This document shows, piece by piece, positions 1 through 8,101 of a stretch of DNA of 64,000 bases. The DNA comes from Flavobacterium ajazii. GTDB lineage: Bacteria; Bacteroidota; Bacteroidia; Flavobacteriales; Flavobacteriaceae. The stretch's first letter is position 1; each line of letters begins with the position of its first letter. A program made the translations under genes and the position numbers. Location: the NCBI RefSeq assembly GCF_010614725.1, contig NZ_JAAEHL010000011.1:62001-126000 (forward strand). Direction: 5' to 3'. Below the pieces are notes generated by a model. The model did no database searches. It saw only the letters and a list, made by a program, of their open reading frames with translations, and was not told where the DNA came from.

Positions 1-342
1 ACAATTCAGGTTCATGGAATATATCCTCGTGATACTATAAACGCAAAAACTTTTTTGCAGGTTTATCCTGAAATTGAAAGACGTTTAAAAAATAGAGTAG
101 TAGTGGCACATAACGAAAGTTTTGACCGAAATGTTTTAATTAAATCGATGGCAATTAACGGATTGCATTACGAAGATTTAAATATTGCCAACAGATGGGA
201 GTGTACGGTTAAAATTTATAAAGCAAAAGGAATAAAACCAACCAAACTTAGTGATTGCTGCCGTGAAATGAAGATTCAGCTAAATCACCATGAAGCGTTG
301 TCTGATGCACGAGCATGTGCGAGACTGTATCTAATGAAATAA
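1..342 (+). CDS. DnaQ-like 3'-5' exonuclease, 5'-truncated by window edge
   Basis: The reading frame is open from base 1, so this is the C-terminal part of a longer gene. A TTG at 55 is not needed as a start. The visible part begins with a V-H-G-I segment typical of the loop after Exo I in DNA polymerase III epsilon-type exonucleases. It then shows the Exo II motif AHNESFD and the Exo III motif HHEALSDA, whose His and Asp belong to the DEDDh metal site. The family removes 3' nucleotides from DNA. Whether this is the replicative epsilon subunit or a stand-alone exonuclease cannot be decided without the N-terminus. Confidence 0.85.
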   Translation, partial: TIQVHGIYPRDTINAKTFLQVYPEIERRLKNRVVVAHNESFDRNVLIKSMAINGLHYEDLNIANRWECTVKIYKAKGIKPTKLSDCCREMKIQLNHHEALSDARACARLYLMK

Positions 343-431
343 ATCTCTTTAATTACTTTATTGAATTGTAATATTAATACTATTTTTTAGTACTTTTAAG
401 ATGTTGTAAAATCAATATAAAAGTCTAAAAA

Positions 432-1703
432 ATGAAAGAGGATTTTCTTCATTATCTCTGGAAGTTTAAAAAATTTGACACTTTAAATTTAAAAACAGTA
501 AGTGACGAAGAAGTTACGATTATAAATACTGGAAATTATTTAGAACTTGCAGGACCTGATTTTTTTAACGCACAGATAAAAATTGGAAATCAAAAATGGG
601 CAGGAAATGTTGAAATGCATGTCAAATCTTCTGACTGGTATTTGCATCTTCATGAAAAAGATCCTACTTATGAAAATGTAATTTTACACGTTGTTTGGGA
701 GCACGATACAGATATTTACAGACGAAATAATACAGAAATTCCAGTGTTGGTCTTAAAAAATTATGTATCCTCCGAAACAATTTCAAATTATAACAAGCTA
801 AAATCTCCTAAATCCTGGATATATTGTGAAAAACAGATTGCTAAAATACCTGGGTTTATTTTTAAAAACTGGCAGGAACGTTTGTTTTTTGATCGTCTGG
901 AAAGAAAGTCACAAGTTATTTATGATTTACTTAAAATAACGAATCAGGATTGGGAAGCAGTTTTGTTTTGTTTGTTAGCTAAAAATTTTGGTTTAAATAC
1001 TAACGGAAATTCGTTTTTGCAATTAGCAAAGGCAATACCATTTTCAATCATTCGAAAAGAAAGCTTTGAACTGGAAAATTTGGAAGCCCTGTTTTTTGGA
1101 ATGACAGGTTTGTTGGATTCAGATAAGGAAGATATTTATTTTAAGGATTTAAAATTCAGGTATTATTATCTTCTGCATAAATACCAAATTGAAAAAGTTT
1201 ATACGGAACCCGTTCAGTTTTTTAAGCATCGCCCGGATAATTTTCCAACTATTCGTCTTTCGCAATTGGCAGGTTTATATCATAAGCATCAAAATTTATT
1301 TTCTAAAATAATTGAACTGAAATCTATTGATGCCGTTTATAAAGTATTTAATATTTCAGTTAGTTCGTATTGGCAAATCCATTATCAGTTTGATAAAGAA
1401 AGTCCAAAGAAAACAAAGTCATTATCTAATTCATTTATAGATTTATTGGTAATAAACACAATTGTTCCTTTGCAATTTGCTTATGCTAAAACAATGGACG
1501 AATCGATTGCAGAAGATTTAATTTCTATTTTGAATGATATAAGTCCAGAAAAAAATTCAATTATTGATAAGTTTAAGTCTTTTGGGATTTCTTCAGAAAA
1601 TGCTTTTGAAACACAGTCTTTGCTTCAGCTTAAAAGCCAGCATTGTGATGTTAGTGGCTGTCTGAAATGTGCTATTGGTATGGAATTACTTAAAAACAAT
1701 TAA
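432..1703 (+). CDS. DUF2851 family protein
   Basis: A 423-residue soluble protein with no signal peptide or membrane segment. The N-terminal half has the conserved DUF2851 features: an L-x-GPDFFNAQI segment near residue 40, then W-x-GNVEMHVKSSDW and a VVWEHD motif near residue 90. This is a family of unknown function widespread in Bacteroidota. The C-terminus carries a Cys-x(4)-Cys-x(2)-Cys cluster (CDVSGCLKC), which could bind metal. It is followed after 61 nt by the PspC gene, but that gene has its own promoter. No function is assigned. Confidence 0.85.
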   Translation: MKEDFLHYLWKFKKFDTLNLKTVSDEEVTIINTGNYLELAGPDFFNAQIKIGNQKWAGNVEMHVKSSDWYLHLHEKDPTYENVILHVVWEHDTDIYRRNNTEIPVLVLKNYVSSETISNYNKLKSPKSWIYCEKQIAKIPGFIFKNWQERLFFDRLERKSQVIYDLLKITNQDWEAVLFCLLAKNFGLNTNGNSFLQLAKAIPFSIIRKESFELENLEALFFGMTGLLDSDKEDIYFKDLKFRYYYLLHKYQIEKVYTEPVQFFKHRPDNFPTIRLSQLAGLYHKHQNLFSKIIELKSIDAVYKVFNISVSSYWQIHYQFDKESPKKTKSLSNSFIDLLVINTIVPLQFAYAKTMDESIAEDLISILNDISPEKNSIIDKFKSFGISSENAFETQSLLQLKSQHCDVSGCLKCAIGMELLKNN

Positions 1704-1714
1704 TCTCCTGAAAC

Positions 1715-1742
1715 TTGCTAATTATATAATTTTGTATTTTTG
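1715..1742 (+). promoter_or_regulatory. Bacteroidota-type promoter of the PspC gene
   Basis: TTG at 1715-1717 and TATTTTTG at 1735-1742 are separated by 17 nt. This fits the TTG-N17-23-TAnnTTTG consensus described for Flavobacterium. The predicted start lies about 15-20 nt before the ATG at 1765. Confidence 0.6.
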
Positions 1743-1764
1743 CCAATAATTAATACCCAAAAAA

Positions 1765-1992
1765 ATGTCATTGATTTTAAAGTTGAAATTCTTTTTCGAA
1801 AAATACGGTTTTCATGTTTCATCCAGATTAGCAGATAAACTGGGAATGCGTGTTACCAGTGTTCGACTTTTTTTTATTTATATTTCGTTTGTTACGGCCG
1901 GCTTAGGCTTCGGAGTATATTTGACTTTAGCCTTTTGGATTAGATTGAAAGATTTAATTAGGGCAAAAAGAACTTCCGTTTTTGATTTGTAA
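1765..1992 (+). CDS. PspC domain protein, small membrane protein
   Basis: A 75-residue protein consisting essentially of one PspC domain. A short basic/amphipathic segment (residues 1-30) with R-L-x-D-K-L-G leads into a hydrophobic hairpin at about 33-60 (SVRLFFIYISF, then GLGFGVYLTLAFW) and a basic tail. In E. coli the PspC family takes part in the envelope stress response at the inner membrane. Here no pspA or pspB lies nearby, so only the domain is certain. The gene ends at a strong bidirectional terminator shared with the convergent permease. Confidence 0.8.
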   Translation: MSLILKLKFFFEKYGFHVSSRLADKLGMRVTSVRLFFIYISFVTAGLGFGVYLTLAFWIRLKDLIRAKRTSVFDL

Positions 1993-2010
1993 CTTAAATA
2001 TTGAAACATA

Positions 2011-2054
2011 AAAAAAGGATCAGAGAGTAAAATTTTTACTTCTGATCCTTTTTT
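2011..2054. terminator. Bidirectional terminator between PspC gene and permease
   Basis: A 14-bp perfect stem (2011-2024 with 2041-2054, core GGATCAGA/TCTGATCC) is flanked by A6 on one side and T6 on the other. It can therefore end transcripts from both convergent genes. Confidence 0.85.
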
Positions 2055-2074
2055 CTTTTATTATATGAAAAAAA

Positions 2075-3553
2075 TTATTCTCCCGTATTGTTTAATTTAC
2101 TGTTTTTCTTACCGTATACAAAGTAAATAATAACGCCTAAAGCCATCCATGCAAAAAGCCTTAACCAATTTGTCCAGCCTAAACCATACATCATGGCGCA
2201 ACATACAAGTACTCCTAATATAGGAACTAATGGAACAAATGGAGTCTTAAACTCTCTAAGCATATTTGGTTCTCTTTTTCGTAAAATAATAACAGAAATA
2301 CATACAAGTACGAAAGCAAACAAAGTTCCAATACTAGTCATATCACCTACAATATCTCCTGGGATAAATGCAGCAAATGCACCAACAATTACTAAAATTA
2401 CTAGGTTTGCTTTATAAGGTGTTTTGTATTTAGGGTGAACATCGCTGAATGCTTTTGGAAGTAAACCGTCTTTACCCATTGCATAAAATACTCTGGATTG
2501 TCCTAATAACATCACTAAAATTACAGAAGAAAAACCTGCTAAAATCGCAACGGTTACTAATTGACCTAACCATTCGTAACCAATCATGTATTTGTTAATT
2601 GCAAATGCAACCGAAGCTTCTTTACCGCCAGTTCTAAAATCTTCAACTGTAGCAACACCTGTTAATACGTGAGCAAAAAGAATATATAATAATGTACAGA
2701 CAGCCAAAGAGCCTAATATACCAATTGGCATTGCTTTTTTAGGATTTTTGGTTTCCTGAGCTGCAGTACTAACAGCATCAAATCCGATAAAGGCAAAGAA
2801 AACAGTTCCTGCTGCCCCTAAAATTCCTAAAATTCCACCATAGCTATGATTAATTCCATGTTCATCTGTAAAAACTGAACTTTGTGGGATGTATACTGCA
2901 TGGTTAGCCGGGTTTATAAAGTTCCAGCCAATAACTATAATAAGAACTACAATTGCCACTTTTACGATTACTATAATGCCATTTACAAAAGCGGATTCCT
3001 GAATTCCTTTTATTAATAATAAACTAATAACTCCAACAATAAATAAGGCAGGTAAATTGATTATTCCGTGTTCTCCCGTTTCAAGATTTGTCTGAAAAGG
3101 CGAATGAGAAAGAGAAAAAGGAATAGGACTTACATGCAAAACATTGACCAGTAAATTATTGAGATATTCACTCCAGGCAATTCCTACGGTAGCAGCTCCC
3201 ACAGCATATTCAAGAATTAAATCCCAGCCAATTATCCATGCTAAAAACTCGCCCATAGTTGCGTATGTATAGGTATATGCACTACCTGAAATTGGAATAG
3301 ATGAGGATAGTTCAGCATAACATAATCCTGCTAAGGCGCATCCTATAGCCGCAACAATAAAAGCAATTGTTACCGATGGACCGGCACTCTGAGCAGCGGC
3401 AGTGGCTGTTCTCACAAATAGACCAGCTCCAATGATGGCGCCAATTCCTAATGCAATCAGTGACCAGGCAGTTAATGTTCTTTTTAATCCTTTCTCAGAA
3501 TCAGCGGCTTCGGCTAAAAGTTGAGCCAATGGTTTTCGTTTCCAAATAGACAT
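2075..3553 (-). CDS. APC-family amino acid permease (CAT/YfnA-like)
   Basis: A 492-residue inner-membrane transporter with about twelve or more hydrophobic helices. The first helix carries the APC signature GIGAIIGAGLFVRTA (about residue 36), the unwound substrate-binding stretch of the family. Later segments include GFDAVSTAAQETKNPKKAMP, typical of the cationic amino acid transporter branch. It probably imports amino acids with protons, but the substrate cannot be read from sequence. It stands alone between its own promoter and terminator. Confidence 0.85.
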   Translation of the reverse strand: MSIWKRKPLAQLLAEAADSEKGLKRTLTAWSLIALGIGAIIGAGLFVRTATAAAQSAGPSVTIAFIVAAIGCALAGLCYAELSSSIPISGSAYTYTYATMGEFLAWIIGWDLILEYAVGAATVGIAWSEYLNNLLVNVLHVSPIPFSLSHSPFQTNLETGEHGIINLPALFIVGVISLLLIKGIQESAFVNGIIVIVKVAIVVLIIVIGWNFINPANHAVYIPQSSVFTDEHGINHSYGGILGILGAAGTVFFAFIGFDAVSTAAQETKNPKKAMPIGILGSLAVCTLLYILFAHVLTGVATVEDFRTGGKEASVAFAINKYMIGYEWLGQLVTVAILAGFSSVILVMLLGQSRVFYAMGKDGLLPKAFSDVHPKYKTPYKANLVILVIVGAFAAFIPGDIVGDMTSIGTLFAFVLVCISVIILRKREPNMLREFKTPFVPLVPILGVLVCCAMMYGLGWTNWLRLFAWMALGVIIYFVYGKKNSKLNNTGE

Positions 3554-3584
3554 ATTTATTTATGGTTTTATTGTTATTAAGCTC

Positions 3585-3618
3585 CAAATGTATTGTTTTT
3601 TATAAAAAATAAAAACAA
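3585..3618 (-). promoter_or_regulatory. Promoter of the APC permease gene
   Basis: On the minus strand, TTG (3618-3616) is followed 23 nt later by TACATTTG (3592-3585), a full TTG/TAnnTTTG pair. It lies about 30 nt before the permease ATG. Confidence 0.6.
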
Positions 3619-3805
3619 TTATGTTGTTTTAAGTTATAAAATATTTAATTTTTAGATGGAATCGATAAGAAAAGTTTGGTGTTCTTTGAAATGTATTACG
3701 CTATTAGTAACAATTTTGTAAATGATGTTTTTTATAAAAACAAAATAATAAGTATTTTTCTTAATAAAATTTATATTTTTATGATTTAAAAAATCTTATT
3801 CAAAA

Positions 3806-4690
3806 ATGAAATTTAGAAATACAGCTCCTTATTTTAGTTTTACAAATCAACAGCGCAAAGGAATTTTTTTTCTTCTCATTATAATTATCGCATTGCAATT
3901 ATTTTATTTTTTCTCTGATTTTAGTCAGGCTGAAAAAAGTCAGCCAGAAAAGGAACAATGGCTGTCTTTACAATCTGAGGTTGATTCATTAAAAGCAATT
4001 AAATATAATGAAAAGCCCAAAATCTACCCTTTTAACCCAAATTTCATTTCAGATTACAAAGGATATAAATTAGGAATGTCAGTTCAGGAAATTGACAGAT
4101 TGTTTGCTTATAGAAAAGAAAATAAATATGTTAATTCTGCTGAAGAATTCCAAAAAGTGACTAAGGTTTCAGATTCCTTGTTAAATGTCATTTCTCCCTA
4201 TTTTAAGTTTCCAAATTGGATTCAGAACAAAAAGAATTTTAAAGCTTATGACAAAGGATATCTATCACAACCATTTAAAAAAGAGGATATCATAGTTTTA
4301 GATATTAATCAGGCGGTCAAGGAAGATTTTATGAAAATTAATGGAATTGGAGAAGGCTTATCACAGCGAATTTTAAAGCAAAAGGAAAGTTTGGAGGCTT
4401 TTGTTTCAATGGAACAAATAAATGATGTTTGGGGGCTTCCTCCGGAAGTGATACTTGAATTGAAAAAGTATTTTAAGGTTTCGTCTTTTCCAAAAATTAA
4501 AAAAATTCCAGTAAATGATGCGTCTTTAAAGGAATTATCTCAATTTCCGTATTTTAAATATACCTTGGCAAAACAAATTGTAACCTATCGAAGCATGAAT
4601 GGAAAAATTAAAAATATTGAGGATTTGATAAATATTAAAGGCTTTCCTGTTGAAAAAGCAAATATAATTAGTTTATATTTGGAGTTCTAA
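3806..4690 (+). CDS. Helix-hairpin-helix (ComEA-like) protein
   Basis: A 294-residue protein. A basic N-terminus is followed by one membrane helix (about residues 20-37, GIFFLLIIIIALQLFYFF), then a soluble domain. Two ComEA-type helix-hairpin-helix units are visible: one around D-I-N-Q-A...IKING-I-G (about 165-230) and one around V-N-D-A-S...IKG-F-P (about 243-294). Such repeats bind DNA without sequence specificity, and membrane-anchored ComEA proteins serve in DNA uptake, so a role at the envelope in DNA binding is possible but unproven. The stop is 13 nt before the acyl-CoA dehydrogenase gene, indicating an operon. Confidence 0.8.
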   Translation: MKFRNTAPYFSFTNQQRKGIFFLLIIIIALQLFYFFSDFSQAEKSQPEKEQWLSLQSEVDSLKAIKYNEKPKIYPFNPNFISDYKGYKLGMSVQEIDRLFAYRKENKYVNSAEEFQKVTKVSDSLLNVISPYFKFPNWIQNKKNFKAYDKGYLSQPFKKEDIIVLDINQAVKEDFMKINGIGEGLSQRILKQKESLEAFVSMEQINDVWGLPPEVILELKKYFKVSSFPKIKKIPVNDASLKELSQFPYFKYTLAKQIVTYRSMNGKIKNIEDLINIKGFPVEKANIISLYLEF

Positions 4691-4703
4691 AAACAGGTTA
4701 CAA

Positions 4704-5846
4704 ATGAATTTTGATTATAATGAAACCCAGTCCATGATTGCGGAGTCTATAAAAGATTTTGCTGCAAAAAATATAAAACCTTATATAATGGAGTGGGATG
4801 AAGCACAAATATTTCCAATTCCACTGTTTAAAAAGTTAGGTGAAATGGGGTTTATGGGAGTTTTGGTTCCCGAAGAATATGGAGGATCTGGCTTAGGTTA
4901 TCATGAATATATTACTGTAGTTGAAGAAATTTCAAAAGTTGATCCCTCAATAGGTTTGTCGGTTGCAGCGCATAATTCATTATGTACCAATCATATTTTG
5001 ACTTTTGGTAATGAAGAACAAAAGAAAAAATGGCTCCCAAAACTGGCTACAGCAGAATATATTGGAGCATGGGGATTGACAGAACATAATACAGGTTCTG
5101 ATGCAGGAGGGATGAACACAACAGCTGTTAAAGATGGTGATTTCTGGATTGTAAACGGTGCTAAAAATTTTATTACTCATGCGATTTCAGGTGATATTGC
5201 AGTCGTAGTGGTTCGCACCGGAGAAAAAGGAGATTCAAAAGGAATGACAGCTTTTGTATTTGAAAAAGATATGCAGGGATTTACTTCAGGAAAAAAAGAA
5301 AATAAATTAGGAATGCGTGCGAGTGAAACAGCCGAGTTGGTTTTTGATAACTGTAGGGTTCCAGATGCAAATAGATTGGGGGAAGTAGGGCAGGGTTTCG
5401 TTCAGGCTATGCAAATATTAGACGGAGGTAGAATTTCTATAGGAGCATTATCGCTTGGAATTGCAAAAGGAGCATATCAGGCGGCACTTAAATATTCGAA
5501 AGAAAGATATCAGTTTGGTCAGCCAATTAGTAGTTTTCAGGGAATTTCATTCAAATTGGCTGATATGGCAACTGAAATAGAAGCTTCCGAGTTATTGTTG
5601 CATAAAGCAGCTTTTTTAAAACAAAAACACAAACCGGTTACAACTTTAGGAGCAATGGCCAAGATGTATGCATCTGAAGCCTGTGTGAAAATCGCAAATG
5701 AAGCAATTCAGATTCACGGAGGATATGGCTATACAAAAGATTTTCCGGTAGAGAAATTTTACAGGGATGCTAAATTATGTACTATCGGTGAAGGGACTAC
5801 TGAAATTCAAAAATTGGTTATTTCGAGAAATTTGTTGAAAGATTAA
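4704..5846 (+). CDS. Acyl-CoA dehydrogenase
   Basis: A 380-residue flavoprotein of the usual family length. Signatures are GAWGLTEHNTGSD in the FAD-binding middle domain, KNFITH, and near the C-terminus QIHGGYGYTKDFPVEKFYRDA followed by EGTTEIQ. The Glu in that last stretch is the usual catalytic base of the short-chain (butyryl-CoA-like) enzymes. It oxidises acyl-CoA to enoyl-CoA and passes electrons to ETF. It is probably cotranscribed with the HhH gene. Its last codons and stop lie inside a 7-bp tandem repeat. Confidence 0.9.
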   Translation: MNFDYNETQSMIAESIKDFAAKNIKPYIMEWDEAQIFPIPLFKKLGEMGFMGVLVPEEYGGSGLGYHEYITVVEEISKVDPSIGLSVAAHNSLCTNHILTFGNEEQKKKWLPKLATAEYIGAWGLTEHNTGSDAGGMNTTAVKDGDFWIVNGAKNFITHAISGDIAVVVVRTGEKGDSKGMTAFVFEKDMQGFTSGKKENKLGMRASETAELVFDNCRVPDANRLGEVGQGFVQAMQILDGGRISIGALSLGIAKGAYQAALKYSKERYQFGQPISSFQGISFKLADMATEIEASELLLHKAAFLKQKHKPVTTLGAMAKMYASEACVKIANEAIQIHGGYGYTKDFPVEKFYRDAKLCTIGEGTTEIQKLVISRNLLKD

Positions 5847-5921
5847 AGATTAAAGATTAAAGATTAAAGATTAAAGATTAAAGATTAAAGATTAAAGATT
5901 AAAGATTAAAGATTAAAGATT
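5838..5921. repeat. 12-copy heptanucleotide tandem repeat (AAAGATT)
   Basis: Twelve perfect head-to-tail copies of AAAGATT run from 5838 to 5921. Copy one encodes the last residues of the acyl-CoA dehydrogenase (Lys-Asp), and the TAA stop spans copies one and two. Copy-number changes would therefore leave the protein intact and change only the 3' spacer. Confidence 0.95.
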
Positions 5922-6005
5922 ACCATTAAAATCTATTTTCTTTACTCTTTGTTCTGTCTTCAAAAAAAAATCATAATTTATAACTCATAATTCATAATTA
6001 ATATA

Positions 6006-6013
6006 TACTTTTG
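6006..6013 (+). promoter_or_regulatory. -7 promoter element of rpsU
   Basis: TACTTTTG matches TAnnTTTG exactly. The expected start is near 6019-6021, giving a very short leader of which the Shine-Dalgarno forms the first part. No clear -33 TTG is seen at the usual distance. Confidence 0.55.
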
Positions 6014-6023
6014 CAGCCTTAAC

Positions 6024-6034
6024 GAAAGGAGGTG
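6024..6034 (+). promoter_or_regulatory. Strong Shine-Dalgarno sequence of rpsU
   Basis: GAAAGGAGGTG is complementary over 11 nt to the 16S rRNA 3' tail (…CACCUCCUUUC…). The end of AGGAGG (6032) is 10 nt before the ATG at 6043. Other starts inspected here (tuf, secE, rplK, rplA, rpoB and others) have no such site. In Flavobacterium johnsoniae the anti-SD is reported to be sequestered by bS21, bS18 and bS6, and the SD of rpsU is thought to sense ribosomes lacking bS21. Confidence 0.85.
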
Positions 6035-6042
6035 TCTATATT

Positions 6043-6237
6043 ATGTTAATTATACCAATTAAAGACGGAGAAAATATCGATAGAGCATTAAAGCGCTATA
6101 AAAGAAAATTTGATAAAACAGGAACTGTTCGTCAATTAAGAGCACGTACTGCTTTTATTAAGCCTTCTGTTATCAAAAGAGCTCAAATTCAGAAAGCGGC
6201 TTACATTCAAAACTTGAAAGATAGTTTAGAGAGTTAA
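6043..6237 (+). CDS. rpsU: 30S ribosomal protein bS21
   Basis: A 64-residue, highly basic protein with the bS21 pattern: N-terminal P-I-K-D-G-E-x-I-D-R-A-L-K-R-Y-K-R-K, then R-Q-L-R-A-R and a Lys-rich tail. It sits on the small-subunit platform near the 16S 3' end. In Bacteroidota it helps to hide the anti-SD sequence. It is monocistronic, with its own -7 box, an unusually strong SD and a strong terminator at 6260-6306. This supports autoregulation: ribosomes with bS21 ignore the SD, ribosomes without it translate rpsU. Confidence 0.97.
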   Translation: MLIIPIKDGENIDRALKRYKRKFDKTGTVRQLRARTAFIKPSVIKRAQIQKAAYIQNLKDSLES

Positions 6238-6259
6238 TATCAGCTTTTTTAAAATAATT

Positions 6260-6306
6260 ACCGTTAGTCATCAAAATAAATTAACTTTGATGCTAACGGT
6301 TTTTTT
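6260..6306 (+). terminator. rpsU terminator
   Basis: The stem ACCGTTAG-(T)-CATCAAA (6260-6275) pairs with TTTGATGCTAACGGT (6286-6300), with one bulged T, and is followed by a run of T at 6301-6306. Confidence 0.85.
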
Positions 6307-6359
6307 ATGCTTAATTTTTAAGTTGTGTAAGTGTGTAGAAAAAAGATATTCTGTTTCTT

Positions 6360-7253
6360 ATGAAGTCAAATAAAGGTGCATTTCGAGATTATCTTCAGCT
6401 GGAGAAAAAATATTCGGTACATACTGTTAATGCTTATTTAAATGATATTTCGTTTTTCGAGGTGTTTAATCAAATTCATTTTAATCAGGAAGGTATTGAG
6501 GGGGTGAATTATAGTCAAATCAGGAGTTGGATTGTTTCGTTGGTTGATGAAGGTGTTTCGAATGTTTCTGTTAATAGAAAAATGGCTTCCTTAAAGTCGT
6601 TTTATAAATTTCTTTTAAAAACAAAACAAATAGAGGTAAGTCCAATGTTGAAGCATAGGGCTTTGAAAACTCCTAAAATTGTTCAGATTCCGTTTTCGGA
6701 AAAAGAATTAACAGATTTAATGTTGGAGGTTGAAGCTCCTGTTGGTTTTGAGGAAATCAGGGATAAGCTTATTGTAGAGCTTTTTTATACGACAGGAATG
6801 CGACGGGCTGAGCTGATAAACCTAATGATGTTTAATGTGGATTTGTCTTTAGGTACGGTTAAGGTTTTGGGTAAAAGGAATAAAGAGCGTATTGTTCCGG
6901 TTTTGCCAATAGTCGCTGAGCAGATTAAGTTGTATTTGAGAGAGCGATTGGTTATTGAAGGGATAGTGAATGATGATTATTTTTTTATTTCTAAAAAAGG
7001 GTTAAAATTGAGCGAATCTTTTGTGTATCGTTTAATAAATTCATACTTTAGTAGGGTCTCTGAAAAAGTAAAAAAGAGTCCGCATGTGCTTCGGCATACA
7101 TTTGCGACTCATTTATTGAATAACGGAGCAGATTTGAATTCAGTTAAAGAATTATTAGGGCATTCTAGTTTGGCGTCTACGCAGGTTTATACTCATAATA
7201 GTTTAGCGGAACTTAAAAAAGTATATGCAGGGGCGCATCCAAGAAGTAAATAA
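6360..7253 (+). CDS. xerC: XerC/XerD-type tyrosine recombinase
   Basis: 297 residues, the normal Xer length. The N-terminal SAM-like core-binding domain (about 5-90) is followed by the catalytic domain. The full active site is visible: Arg148 in GMRRAEL, Lys172 in GKRNKER, His242 and Arg245 in HVLRHTFATH, His268 in LLGHSS and the nucleophile Tyr277 in VYTH. Xer recombinases resolve chromosome dimers at dif during division. The chromosomal setting next to rpsU, hpf and a tRNA-tuf block, with no mobile genes around, favours the housekeeping XerC role over a phage or transposon integrase. The hpf gene starts about 35 nt after the stop. Confidence 0.88.
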   Translation: MKSNKGAFRDYLQLEKKYSVHTVNAYLNDISFFEVFNQIHFNQEGIEGVNYSQIRSWIVSLVDEGVSNVSVNRKMASLKSFYKFLLKTKQIEVSPMLKHRALKTPKIVQIPFSEKELTDLMLEVEAPVGFEEIRDKLIVELFYTTGMRRAELINLMMFNVDLSLGTVKVLGKRNKERIVPVLPIVAEQIKLYLRERLVIEGIVNDDYFFISKKGLKLSESFVYRLINSYFSRVSEKVKKSPHVLRHTFATHLLNNGADLNSVKELLGHSSLASTQVYTHNSLAELKKVYAGAHPRSK

Positions 7254-7287
7254 TGATTCTGAAATGTTTAACCCTAAAATTAGAATT

Positions 7288-7590
7288 ATGAAGGTAGATG
7301 TTCATGCCGTTAACTTTACTGTTGACAGAAAGTTGGTAGATTTTGTTCAGGAAAGAATGAATAAATTGGAAAAATATTATGATCGGGTTGTCTCGGCAGA
7401 TGTGTTTTTGAAAGTTGAAAGAACAAGTGATAAGGAGAACAAAGTTGTGGAGATTAAAATTAATGTTCCTGGAGATGAGTTTTTAGTTAAAAAACAATGT
7501 AAGACTTTTGAAGAAGCAGTTGAGCTTTCGGCAGAATCATTGGAGCGTTTACTGGTAAAAAGGAAAGAAAAAATAAGGGCACACGTATAA
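7288..7590 (+). CDS. hpf: Ribosome hibernation-promoting factor (short HPF/RaiA type)
   Basis: A 100-residue protein beginning M-K-V-D-V-H-A-V-N-F. The frame is open upstream to 7225, but the earlier codons overlap xerC and are unlike the family, so the ATG at 7288 is chosen. The beta-alpha-beta-beta-beta-alpha fold is recognisable: VDVHAVNFTV, a helix ending KLEKYYDRV, SADVFLKVE, VVEIKINVP, and a final basic helix with the ERLLVKRKEK pattern. The short form lacks the C-terminal dimerisation domain of long HPF. It binds the decoding centre of idle 30S subunits. It is probably cotranscribed with xerC. Confidence 0.85.
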   Translation: MKVDVHAVNFTVDRKLVDFVQERMNKLEKYYDRVVSADVFLKVERTSDKENKVVEIKINVPGDEFLVKKQCKTFEEAVELSAESLERLLVKRKEKIRAHV

Positions 7591-7615
7591 TTGAAATTTT
7601 TTTTCAAAAAATGTT

Positions 7616-7644
7616 TTGATACAAAGATAAAATAGCTACATTTG
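7616..7644 (+). promoter_or_regulatory. Promoter of the tRNA-tuf transcription unit
   Basis: TTG at 7616-7618, an 18-nt spacer, and TACATTTG at 7637-7644 form a complete Bacteroidota-type promoter. It lies about 38 nt before tRNA-Thr. Confidence 0.7.
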
Positions 7645-7681
7645 CAGTCCGTTAGAAATAGCGGACTTTTTTATTGTATTC

Positions 7682-7755
7682 GCCGATGTAGCTCAGCTGG
7701 CTAGAGCAGCTGATTTGTAATCAGCAGGTCGTGGGTTCGAGTCCCTCTATCGGCT
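7682..7755 (+). tRNA. tRNA-Thr (anticodon TGT)
   Basis: A 74-nt cloverleaf. The acceptor stem GCCGATG pairs with TATCGGC through one G-T pair, the D-loop contains AGCTCAGCTGG, and the anticodon stem GCTGA/TCAGC holds loop TTTGTAA. The T arm has GGGTTCGAGTCCC. CCA is not encoded. Confidence 0.95.
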
Positions 7756-7813
7756 CGGAGAATTTCAAATGCGATTTGAAATTAGTTCTTTAAAATAATG
7801 AATTTTGAAATTA

Positions 7814-7894
7814 GGGGAGATACTCAAGCGGCCAACGAGGGCAGACTGTAAATCTGCTGTGTGAACTTCGCAGGTTCGAATCCTGCTCTCCCCA
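7814..7894 (+). tRNA. tRNA-Tyr (anticodon GTA)
   Basis: An 81-nt class II tRNA. The acceptor GGGGAGA pairs with TCTCCCC. The anticodon loop reads CTGTAAA with GTA. A long variable arm (GCTGTGTGAACTTCGC region) as expected for bacterial tRNA-Tyr is present, as is a GGTTCGAATCC T loop. Confidence 0.95.
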
Positions 7895-7974
7895 CAAAAA
7901 AAAGAAGTTAAGGTTTTGGGTTGAAGATTTTTGTTGAAAAGTCTAAATTCAAAAATCTGAAATCAGAACTCTCT

Positions 7975-8046
7975 GCCGGTGTAGCTCAGGGGTAGAGTGC
8001 TTCCTTGGTAAGGAAGAGGTCTCGGGTTCAAATCCCGACATTGGCT
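7975..8046 (+). tRNA. tRNA-Thr (anticodon GGT)
   Basis: A 72-nt cloverleaf. The acceptor GCCGGTG pairs with CATTGGC using two G-T pairs. The anticodon stem CTTCC/GGAAG holds loop TTGGTAA, so the anticodon is GGT. The T arm contains GGGTTCAAATCCC. It is the second threonine acceptor in the cluster and lies just upstream of tuf. Confidence 0.93.
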
Positions 8047-8101
8047 CAAGTAAGTAGGAAATTGAAAATTAATATATAACTAAGATTAAAAATTAAGTAA
8101 A

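Noticed and set aside
5838..5921. CRISPR-like array
   Set aside because: The heptamers are contiguous with no unique spacers, so this is a simple tandem repeat.
6360..7253. Phage or integron integrase marking a mobile element near the tRNA cluster
   Set aside because: The protein has Xer length and motifs, its neighbours are housekeeping genes, and there is no duplicated tRNA end or other mobile gene.
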